64,000 nt of DNA, from the NCBI GenBank assembly GCA_965198855.1, contig CBDAPZ010000001.1, positions 2,294,001 to 2,358,000 on the forward strand, read 5' to 3'. Positions 58,013-64,000 of the stretch are shown in pieces. Below the pieces are notes generated by a model. It saw only the letters and a list, made by a program, of their open reading frames with translations, was not told where the DNA came from and searched no databases. This stretch comes from BOG-908 sp965198855. Its GTDB lineage: Bacteria > Pseudomonadota > Alphaproteobacteria > Acetobacterales > Acetobacteraceae. How positions within the stretch are numbered: the first letter of the stretch is position 1; every line of letters begins with the position of its first letter. A program made the translations under genes and the position numbers.

Positions 58013-60370
58013 TTACTCGACAGTTTCCGGCTCGCGCTCAGCGCGGCCTTCACCATCGTCAGGCCCACTCGTGACCGTCGGCACTGCGGCCTCGGTGAAC
58101 TCGAATTCCAGTTTCCCGTCTTTCATCGTCACCTTGACCGAGCCGCCTCTCACCAGCCTGCCGAACAGCAATTCCTCGGCGAGTGGCTTCTTGATGTATT
58201 CCTGGATCACGCGACCCAGTGGACGGGCGCCATAGAGGCGATCATAGCCGCGTTCGGCGAGCCATTCCTTGGCGGCCGAGGAGAGTTCGATCGTCACGTT
58301 GCGGTCGGCCAGTTGGGCTTCGAGCTGCATCACGAATTTCTCGACCACGCGTCCCACGATCTCCTCGGTGAGGCCGGCGAAGGTGATGGTGGCATCCAGG
58401 CGATTGCGGAATTCGGGCGTGAACAGGCGTTTGATCGCCTCTTCGTCCTCGCCTTGCCGCGTAGTGGTGCCGAAACCGATGGCTTCCTTTGCCATGTCAG
58501 ACGCGCCCGCGTTCGTGGTCATGATCAGGATCACGTTGCGGAAATCCACCGTCTTGCCATTGTGGTCGGTAAGTTTCCCGTGATCCATCACCTGCAGCAG
58601 GATGTTATAGAGATCCTGATGCGCCTTCTCGATTTCGTCGAGCAGGAGAACAGCGTGCGGGTGCTGGTCGATCGCGTCGGTCAGCAGACCGCCCTGGTCG
58701 AAGCCGACATAGCCCGGCGGCGCGCCGATGAGGCGGCTGACGCTGTGCCGTTCCATGTATTCCGACATGTCAAAGCGTATCAGCTCGATGCCGAGGGTGG
58801 AGGCCAGCTGGCGCGCCACTTCGGTCTTGCCAACGCCGGTCGGGCCCGAGAACAGGTAGTTGCCGATCGGCTTTTCCGCGTCGCGCAGCCCGGCGCGGCT
58901 GAGCTTGATGGCGGCGGAGAGGGCCTCGATGGCCTTGTCCTGACCGAACACCATGCTTTTCAGGTCGCGTTCGAGGTTGCGCAGCGTCTCCTTATCATCG
59001 GCGGACACGCTCTTGGGTGGGATACGGGCGATCTTGGCCACGATCTCTTCCACGTCGCGGAGAGTCACCGTCTTGCGGCGCTTGTTCTCCGGCAGGAGCA
59101 TACGGCTGGCGCCGACTTCGTCGATCACGTCGATCGCCTTGTCGGGCAGCTTGCGGTCATTGATGTATTTCGCCGACAACTCCACGGCGGCGCGGATGGC
59201 TTCGTCCGTGTAGCGCACCTTGTGGTGTTTCTCGTAGTTGGTCTTCAGCCCTTTGAGGATCTTGACGGTATCCTCGATCGAAGGCTCCGCGACGTCGATC
59301 TTCTGGAACCGGCGCACCAGAGCGCGGTCCTTTTCGAAGTAGTTGCGGAATTCCTTGTAGGTTGTGCTGCCGATGCAGCGCAGAGAGCCACTGGCCAGAG
59401 CAGGCTTGAGCAGATTGGAGGCATCCATGGCGCCGCCGCTGGTCGCACCCGCGCCGATCACCGTATGGATCTCATCTATGAAGAGAACAGCGCCGGGCTG
59501 GTTCTCCAACTCGGTGACCACTGCCTTCAGCCGCTCCTCGAAATCGCCGCGATAGCGTGTGCCGGCCAGCAGCGCGCCCATGTCGAGCGCGAAGATGGTG
59601 CTTTTGGCCAACACTTCCGGCACGTCGCCTTCGACGATGCGCTTGGCGAGGCCTTCGGCGATGGCAGTCTTGCCGACGCCCGGGTCGCCCACATAGAGCG
59701 GGTTGTTCTTGGTGCGACGGCAGAGGATCTGGATCGTGCGTTCGACTTCAGAGTCGCGCCCGATCAGCGGATCGATTTTGCCCGCCATCGCCTTCTTGTT
59801 GAGGTTCACGCAGTAGGTGCTCAGCGCATCCTGGCTGCGACCACGCGGCTTTTCTTCCCGCTCATGCTCGGGGCTTTCCGGCGTGCCGCCGGTCGGGCCG
59901 TTGGAGCTCGCGGTCGGACGCTGTGTGGCACGGCCGGGTGCCTTGGCGATACCGTGCGAGATGAAGTTGACCGCATCCAGCCGGGTCATGTCCTGCATCT
60001 GCAGAAAATAGACGGCGTGGCTCTCGCGCTCGCTGAACAGCGCGACCAGCACATTCGCACCGGACACCTCGTCGCGTCCGGAGCTCTGCACATGGATGGC
60101 CGCGCGCTGAACGACACGTTGGAAGCCGGCGGTGGGTTTGGGTTCGGTCGCCCGGTCTGTAGTGAGACCGGAGAGATCCTTGTCGAGGAACTCCGTCAGG
60201 TCCGACCGCAGCTTGTCGAGGTCGACACCACAGGCGCGCAGCACGGTGGCTGCGTCGCTGTCGTCGGCCAGGCCGAGCAGCAGATGTTCAAGCGTCGCGT
60301 ATTCGTGCCTGCGGTCGCTGGCAAAAGACAGGGACCGGTGCAGCGTTTGTTCCAGATTCCTAGACAGCAT
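58013..60370 (-). CDS. clpA: ATP-dependent Clp protease ATP-binding subunit ClpA
   Basis: The 785-residue AAA+ unfoldase has the double ClpA N-domain (LSRNLEQTLHRSLSFASDRR, YATLEHLLLGLADD), D1 Walker A DPGVGKTAIAEGLA and B VLFIDEIHTVIGAG, D2 Walker A SGPTGVGKTEVARQLA and B VLLLDEIEKAHQD, and the ClpP-docking loop IGFG. It unfolds substrates for ClpP, which is not in this window. The clpS gene lies 218 bp upstream on the same strand, as is standard. The C-terminus is long and acidic (GPDDGEGRAEREPETVE). Confidence 0.97.
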   Translation of the reverse strand: MLSRNLEQTLHRSLSFASDRRHEYATLEHLLLGLADDSDAATVLRACGVDLDKLRSDLTEFLDKDLSGLTTDRATEPKPTAGFQRVVQRAAIHVQSSGRDEVSGANVLVALFSERESHAVYFLQMQDMTRLDAVNFISHGIAKAPGRATQRPTASSNGPTGGTPESPEHEREEKPRGRSQDALSTYCVNLNKKAMAGKIDPLIGRDSEVERTIQILCRRTKNNPLYVGDPGVGKTAIAEGLAKRIVEGDVPEVLAKSTIFALDMGALLAGTRYRGDFEERLKAVVTELENQPGAVLFIDEIHTVIGAGATSGGAMDASNLLKPALASGSLRCIGSTTYKEFRNYFEKDRALVRRFQKIDVAEPSIEDTVKILKGLKTNYEKHHKVRYTDEAIRAAVELSAKYINDRKLPDKAIDVIDEVGASRMLLPENKRRKTVTLRDVEEIVAKIARIPPKSVSADDKETLRNLERDLKSMVFGQDKAIEALSAAIKLSRAGLRDAEKPIGNYLFSGPTGVGKTEVARQLASTLGIELIRFDMSEYMERHSVSRLIGAPPGYVGFDQGGLLTDAIDQHPHAVLLLDEIEKAHQDLYNILLQVMDHGKLTDHNGKTVDFRNVILIMTTNAGASDMAKEAIGFGTTTRQGEDEEAIKRLFTPEFRNRLDATITFAGLTEEIVGRVVEKFVMQLEAQLADRNVTIELSSAAKEWLAERGYDRLYGARPLGRVIQEYIKKPLAEELLFGRLVRGGSVKVTMKDGKLEFEFTEAAVPTVTSGPDDGEGRAEREPETVE

Positions 60371-60428
60371 GTAATCGACGCCCCTTGCGCCTGGCCGCCG
60401 GAAAGATCCCCGGCAACCCGGAAGATGA

Positions 60429-60456
60429 CAGGATGACCGTACAAACCGTCATCCTG
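60429..60456. other. 9-bp inverted repeat between clpS and clpA
   Basis: CAGGATGAC and GTCATCCTG form a perfect 9-bp stem with a 10-base loop, 59 bp upstream of the clpA ATG. No T-run follows on either strand. It may be a partial terminator separating clpA from clpS, or a repressor site. The remainder of the 218-bp gap shows nothing else. Confidence 0.45.
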
Positions 60457-60588
60457 AAAGTGAATTCGTGACCAGCCTGACAGACTGGCTCAACTTACTT
60501 GGGGATGCTGCGACAAACTTGCCAGCTTTGCCAAATCACCTAACGCGAAGCACTGACCGCTCCGTTGCTTTTCCTTACTTTACGCGCG

Positions 60589-60915
60589 CTATTCTTTCTC
60601 AATCGTGCATTGAAGCGGGTGCTGGTTTTGTCGCGCCAGGTCCATGACTTGCGTCACTTTCGTCTCGGCGACCTCATAGGTGTAGACGCCACATACACCG
60701 ACGCCGCGACGATGCACGTGCAGCATGATCCGAGTCGCCTCTTCGCGAGTCTTCTGGAAGAAGCGCTCGAGCACGTGCACCACGAACTCCATCGGTGTGT
60801 AGTCATCGTTCAGCATCAGCACCTTGTACATGGCGGGCTTGCGGGTTTTCGGCCGCGCCTTGACCACTACGCCGGTATTAGGGCCGTCTCCACCACGCTT
60901 GTCGTTGTCACTCAT
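60589..60915 (-). CDS. clpS: ATP-dependent Clp protease adaptor ClpS
   Basis: The 108-residue protein has an unstructured N-terminus (SDNDKRGGDGPNTG) and the ClpS fold: YKVLMLNDDYTPMEFVVHVL (Asn/Asp contacting the N-degron), RRGVGVCGVYTYEVAETKV. ClpS delivers N-end-rule substrates to ClpA. ATG 60915 is chosen because the extra upstream residues of an in-frame start at 60999 are not family-like. Confidence 0.96.
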   Translation of the reverse strand: MSDNDKRGGDGPNTGVVVKARPKTRKPAMYKVLMLNDDYTPMEFVVHVLERFFQKTREEATRIMLHVHRRGVGVCGVYTYEVAETKVTQVMDLARQNQHPLQCTIEKE

Positions 60916-61238
60916 CGTCGGACCATCCTGGCGCCGCGGCTTGTCGCGGCACCCTTGCAGGGGGCCTGCCGGACCCAGGGAGGGACTGGCCGGCACCACC
61001 GGTTAGAAGCAGTGGGCATGATATCGGAAGCACATCGCCCAGGAAAAGGGCGACGCGGACGTAACGCTCATGCGCCCAGGCCACACCAAATCCGCCGCCC
61101 CGGCAAGTGCGGCCACAAAGATGTGGTTGCATGACGCAAAAAGGCCGGAGGTTTCCCCCCGGCCTTTCGTTTGCCCAACCCTACCCGGCAGGCAGACGGT
61201 GCTCGGCCAGGCCAGAAGGCCCGACCAACTTTATCAGC
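60916..61238. other. 323-bp gap between phasin and clpS genes
   Basis: Apart from the stem-loop at 61141-61167, this stretch shows no credible gene. It must contain the clpS promoter, transcribed leftward. No sigma boxes were assigned. Confidence 0.5.
61141..61167 (-). terminator. Rho-independent terminator of the phasin gene
   Basis: On the minus strand a stem AAAGGCCGG / CCGGCCTTT is followed by a T-run (CCGGCCTTTTTGCG), about 70 bases after the phasin stop. The opposite strand has a weaker tail. This is the only classical GC-stem-plus-U-tract terminator noticed in the window. Confidence 0.8.
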
Positions 61239-61742
61239 TTACGAGAACGTCTCGACGGCTGCGTTGACGCGAGCGGAGATCGGCGCGAAGGCCTGCTCGG
61301 CCAGTTTGAGCGAATGCTCGGTCAGCTTGCCGCTTTCGGCCATCGCCTTCTCCATGGAGGCGCGGGCGAAGGAGGACTGCAGATCGAAAGCTTCCTTCAG
61401 CGACTTCACCGAGGTCATCGCCTTGAAGGCGGACATCGTCTCGTCCATGTTCGCCTTCGCCGTCGCGGCCATCTGCTTGGAAAGGTCCTGCCAACCGGTC
61501 GCCCAAATCTGGCTGGACTTTACGAGCGCTTCGACATTGCCCTGGCTGAAATGGGCGACTTGCTCTGCAGTCTTCATCGCGCGGGTCACTCCTTCCTTCA
61601 TTTGCACCTGGGCGTGCTCGAGGCCGGCAGCAGCCGTGCTGGCCGTCTCCTTGACGCCTTCGATGGTCTTGGCGGTGGCGGTCGATTCAATGTTCTTGAT
61701 GTCGGCCGTGGCGGTCTCGATGGCTTTGCTCTTGGTGATCAT
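61239..61742 (-). CDS. Phasin family protein
   Basis: The 167-residue helical protein is rich in Ala, Lys, Glu and Met with no Cys or Pro-rich regions: MKTAEQVAHFSQGNVEALVKSSQIW, GWQDLSKQMAATAKANMDETM, AFDLQSSFARASMEKAMAES. These are the phasin_2 motifs. Phasins coat polyhydroxyalkanoate granules and control their size. ATG 61742 follows AAGGAG by 7 bases; the upstream in-frame start at 61886 adds a Cys/Tyr-rich stretch unlike the family. Two palindromic operators lie upstream. PHA synthase genes are not in the window. Confidence 0.93.
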   Translation of the reverse strand: MITKSKAIETATADIKNIESTATAKTIEGVKETASTAAAGLEHAQVQMKEGVTRAMKTAEQVAHFSQGNVEALVKSSQIWATGWQDLSKQMAATAKANMDETMSAFKAMTSVKSLKEAFDLQSSFARASMEKAMAESGKLTEHSLKLAEQAFAPISARVNAAVETFS

Positions 61743-61816
61743 CTGCTTTCTCCTTTTTAGCGGACGATTCCATAACAGCGGCGAACCGTCGCACACGTAG
61801 CCTGCCGGCACACATT

Positions 61817-61831
61817 TTGTGCGCCGCAACA
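61817..61831. promoter_or_regulatory. Candidate PhaR operator, proximal site
   Basis: TTGTGC-GCC-GCAACA, an imperfect inverted repeat 75-89 bases upstream of the phasin ATG. The TGC-N3-GCA core matches the TGC-rich sites reported for PhaR repressors of phasin genes. Assignment is by motif and position only. Confidence 0.55.
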
Positions 61832-61871
61832 CGGCCGATTTAGGATAGTCGATCTGATAGGTCAACCAATA

Positions 61872-61886
61872 TTGTGCAGCGCACAA
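61872..61886. promoter_or_regulatory. Candidate PhaR operator, distal site
   Basis: TTGTGC-AGC-GCACAA, a perfect 15-bp inverted repeat, 55 bp (about five helical turns) from the proximal copy. The even spacing suggests that two PhaR units could bind the same face of the DNA. Confidence 0.6.
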
Positions 61887-62058
61887 CGAGAAGTTGATCG
61901 GCGTGTCGCAGAATATTACGATAAGAAAACCGTTTCGTCGCCGAGCTTAGCGATCGAACTTACCATCGATTAACGCGAACAGGCGCTAATACCCTGGACA
62001 TACGGAAAATACCGCGGCTATGGTGACATCTTCAAGCGTGGTGGAGAGGCTTTTGTTC

Positions 62059-63183
62059 ATGGCGGCCGATCTGCGCCAAACGGTGCTGGCGTTTCTGTCA
62101 AAGCGTGCCGTAGTGGCGCTCATGGCACTTGCACCGGTCGCACTGGCAGCCCGGCCCGATGCCGCACAGGCGCAAATCGGCTCGGCACGCTACAGCTCCA
62201 TCGTGGTCGATAACAGCACCGGCCGCGTCATCGAGGCTGCCAATGCCGACGCGTTGCGCTACCCGGCGAGCCTGACCAAACTCATGACACTCTATATGGC
62301 CTTCGAGGCGCTGCGTGATCATCGCATCACGCTCGGGCAGCCCGTGCCGGTCTCCGGCCACGCTGCCTCGATGGAGCCTTCAAAGCTCGGCCTGGTGCCC
62401 GGCAGCTATTTCACCGTCAGCGACGCCATTCTTGGCATCGTGACCAAATCTGCCAATGATGCCGCCTGCGCCCTCGGCGAATTGCTGGGAGGCGATGAAG
62501 ACCGGTTTGCGCAGATGATGACCCAGCGCGCCCGCGCTTTGGGCATGACGCAATCGACCTTCCGCAACGCCTCCGGACTGCCCGATCTCGCACAAACCAC
62601 CACGGCGCGCGACCTCGCTTTGCTGGCGCACCACCTGATCCAGGATTTTCCGGAAGACTATCATTATTTCAGCGAGCCGGTCTTCTACTACCACGGCCGT
62701 CCGATCCCGAACCACGACCACATGCTTGTCTCCTATGATGGCGCGGACGGCCTGAAGACTGGCTATACGGTGCTGTCGGGACATAATTTGGTCACCTCCG
62801 CACTGCGCGGGCCAGTGCGGCTGATCGGCGTGGTCATGGGTGCCGGCTCAAACGGTGAGCGCGACCTGCACATGGCGAACCTGCTTGATGACGGATTCGA
62901 ACAGCTCGGCGTTCCCGTCGTGCATCACCAAGCGCCGCGCGTGCGCATGCCGGTGCTGCTCGCCAGTGCCGATGTGACCACCTTGTCTATGGCGAGCCTG
63001 CGCGAGACGGTGTCACACGCGCAGAAACATGCGCATGGAAGAGCTGTGCATGAAGCGTCGCGGCAGATTGCGCTGGGCACCAGGCTCCGGCCGACCCTGG
63101 CTGTCGCGCATGGGCATGCAACGGTGCACAAGGCTTCGGCGACGACAATAAAGCATGCCGGCAAGACGCGGCGGCGGACTTAA
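62059..63183 (+). CDS. D-alanyl-D-alanine carboxypeptidase (penicillin-binding, S11 family)
   Basis: The 374-residue exported protein has a signal sequence (AVVALMALAPVALAARPDAAQA) and the three S11 motifs: SLTK at about 71-74, SAN at about 131-133 and KTG at about 233-235. It trims the terminal D-Ala of peptidoglycan stem peptides. ATG 62059 has GGAGAGG 9 bases upstream; an in-frame ATG at 62020 is less good. The C-terminus is a long His/Ala/Arg-rich region (HGHATVHKASATTIKHAGK) rather than the usual amphipathic anchor. A single family 1 unit follows. Confidence 0.93.
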   Translation: MAADLRQTVLAFLSKRAVVALMALAPVALAARPDAAQAQIGSARYSSIVVDNSTGRVIEAANADALRYPASLTKLMTLYMAFEALRDHRITLGQPVPVSGHAASMEPSKLGLVPGSYFTVSDAILGIVTKSANDAACALGELLGGDEDRFAQMMTQRARALGMTQSTFRNASGLPDLAQTTTARDLALLAHHLIQDFPEDYHYFSEPVFYYHGRPIPNHDHMLVSYDGADGLKTGYTVLSGHNLVTSALRGPVRLIGVVMGAGSNGERDLHMANLLDDGFEQLGVPVVHHQAPRVRMPVLLASADVTTLSMASLRETVSHAQKHAHGRAVHEASRQIALGTRLRPTLAVAHGHATVHKASATTIKHAGKTRRRT

Positions 63184-63185
63184 GG

Positions 63186-63244
63186 CAAGGGAAGCGGTTC
63201 TTTTTTGAAAAAAGAATCAAAAGACTTTGGTGATGCTGTCGCGG
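63186..63244 (+). repeat. Family 1 single unit (locus 11)
   Basis: After the stop: GGGAAGCGGTTCTTTTTTGAA, AAAAGAATC, AAAAGACTTT, GGTGATGCTGTCGCGG. The full unit, including the GCTGTCGCGG core half, is present with one mismatch in the stem. It sits between the carboxypeptidase gene and a convergent gene. Confidence 0.8.
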
Positions 63245-63287
63245 TCTTTTGGGTGCCGCGCAGACCTTCGGGTGGGCAGTGCCACCC

Positions 63288-63755
63288 CTATTTCACTTCA
63301 ATTTCCACCACGTCATGCACTTGGCGGCCGCCATGCAGATCGCCGGGAACCACCAGGCGGAGGCTTTTTAGATCCGCCTCGTCGCGGTAGGCCAGGATCA
63401 CGCGCTTGGCTTCGCCCGTCGGATCGATCTCGCCGATCGACAACGCCGCCTCATACCCATCCTTGCCGTGCACCAGCAGCGTGTGACGCAAGAAAGCGTT
63501 CTTGCCGTCCTCGTTCTTCAGCGCTGCCTTTTTCAGCAGGTCAACTACGAGAACACCGGTCCAATTCTTGTGCTCCTCGCCATGCATCGTCTTGAACGAG
63601 GTATCCACCTGCTGAGACGGCATCGCCATGATATCCGCCAGGCTAAAACTCTGCGGATGCAGCACCGCGCCGTCGATCCGCACAGCCTCCGGATCGACGG
63701 CCCAGGCGGCGGAGACGGACAGGCTTAGCGCCAGCGCCGGCAGAAAACAGCGCAT
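63288..63755 (-). CDS. Exported small molybdopterin-binding-domain protein (sulfite-oxidase-like fold)
   Basis: The 155-residue protein has a signal peptide (LALSLSVSAAWAVDP). The mature part resembles a shortened oxidoreductase molybdopterin-binding domain: FSLADIMAMPSQQVDTSFKTMHGEEHKNWTGVLVVDLLKKA and SLRLVVPGDLHGGRQVHDVVEIEV. The usual Cys ligand to Mo is not evident (TMHGE occupies the position), so it may bind a cofactor without catalysis. It ends 1 base after the Mop-like gene's stop on the same strand, so the two are cotranscribed. Confidence 0.78.
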   Translation of the reverse strand: MRCFLPALALSLSVSAAWAVDPEAVRIDGAVLHPQSFSLADIMAMPSQQVDTSFKTMHGEEHKNWTGVLVVDLLKKAALKNEDGKNAFLRHTLLVHGKDGYEAALSIGEIDPTGEAKRVILAYRDEADLKSLRLVVPGDLHGGRQVHDVVEIEVK

Positions 63756-63756
63756 C

Positions 63757-63963
63757 CTATTTGCCTACCATCACGTCGGACGCCTTGATGATCGCAGTCG
63801 CCGCATCACCCACCGCGAGCGCCAGATCGTCGATCGACTCGTTGGTGATGGAAGCCGTCACAACGACGCCGCCGGCGATCTCGATGCGCACATGTCCGGT
63901 CGTCTGCCCTTTCTCGACGGCGATGATCCTGCCTGCGAACTGGTTGCGCGCGCTGATCTTCAT
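63757..63963 (-). CDS. Mop/TOBE-domain molybdate-binding protein
   Basis: The 68-residue protein is one complete Mop/TOBE domain: MKISARNQFAGRIIAVEKG, EIAGGVVVTASITNESIDDL, VGDAATAIIKASDVMVG. Such small proteins oligomerise and bind molybdate in the cytoplasm. Together with the adjacent molybdopterin-domain gene this suggests a molybdenum-related operon continuing beyond the window edge. Confidence 0.93.
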   Translation of the reverse strand: MKISARNQFAGRIIAVEKGQTTGHVRIEIAGGVVVTASITNESIDDLALAVGDAATAIIKASDVMVGK

Positions 63964-64000
63964 GGCTGCACGCTGCCGTTCCGCGTCAGCAGTCCGCGCA

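Noticed and set aside
58313..60436. 707-codon plus-strand frame opposite clpA
   Set aside because: clpA is unmistakable on the minus strand with all AAA+ motifs, and the antisense frame has no recognisable family.

Overview
The window is high-GC DNA from an alphaproteobacterium, most likely an acetic-acid-bacteria-type member of the Acetobacteraceae. This rests on gene content (HldD, PgeF, a MidA-like methyltransferase, Lgt, ClpS/ClpA, a phasin, an XrtA polysaccharide locus) and on AT-rich hairpin repeats at gene ends. The genus cannot be fixed from sequence alone. No rRNA, tRNA, CRISPR array, IS element or prophage was recognised. Almost all of it looks like chromosomal core or soft-core sequence.

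Layout: 1-2700 holds a truncated nucleoside-phosphorylase-like gene, a frame-disrupted PLP-fold gene and a small membrane protein. 2736-6224 holds a Gly/Tyr-rich lipoprotein, a FecR-domain surface protein with a repetitive tail, and a receiver-only response regulator. 6351-10002 holds two class I aminotransferases flanking a Uma2-family gene, then a Gly-rich secreted protein. 10304-13581 is a flagellar rod/ring operon, flgF-flgG-flgA-flgH. 13703-18080 is a tightly overlapping envelope operon on the minus strand, hldD-lgt-midA-like-pgeF-lipoprotein. 18120-19547 holds a UbiK-like protein, a CBS protein and a secreted protein. 19725-25024 is the glycogen operon glgP-glgC-glgA.

25125-37779 is an exosortase-A (XrtA/PEP-CTERM) exopolysaccharide locus. 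A minus-strand run encodes an export lipoprotein, chain-length protein, autokinase, outer-membrane barrel, deacetylase, FemAB-like protein and exosortase. Divergent from it is a PrsT-like TPR gene followed by a GT4 glycosyltransferase. No PEP-CTERM substrate is encoded in the window.

37776-50627 holds a WxxGxW surface protein, hemB, an amino-acid permease, glyA, a GlcG/HbpS protein, a decayed YafQ-like toxin, a K+ channel, a CHASE-like-GGDEF-EAL protein, ggt and a GNAT acetyltransferase. 50785-57938 holds a TonB-dependent receptor fused to an OmpA domain, a secreted RidA, an ohr-SDR-ppk2 operon, a VapBC-type pair and a DUF427 protein. 58013-63963 holds clpA, clpS, a phasin with two palindromic operators, a D,D-carboxypeptidase and two molybdenum-related small proteins.

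The most striking non-genic signal is two families of dispersed hairpin elements. Family 1 is about 45 bp, AT-rich in a GC-rich genome, and occurs at 11 loci (about 18 units), often as head-to-head pairs. Its outer edge reads TAAGGAAG or similar and abuts or supplies the stop codon of the adjacent gene. Family 2 has four copies of a G5/C5-6 hairpin followed by AAACCCCCCG, also at gene ends. Both have terminator-like placement, and in a few places they have become the first or last codons of neighbouring genes. Several genes are joined by 4-base start/stop overlaps (ATGA, GTGA, and repeatedly TTGA), showing translational coupling.
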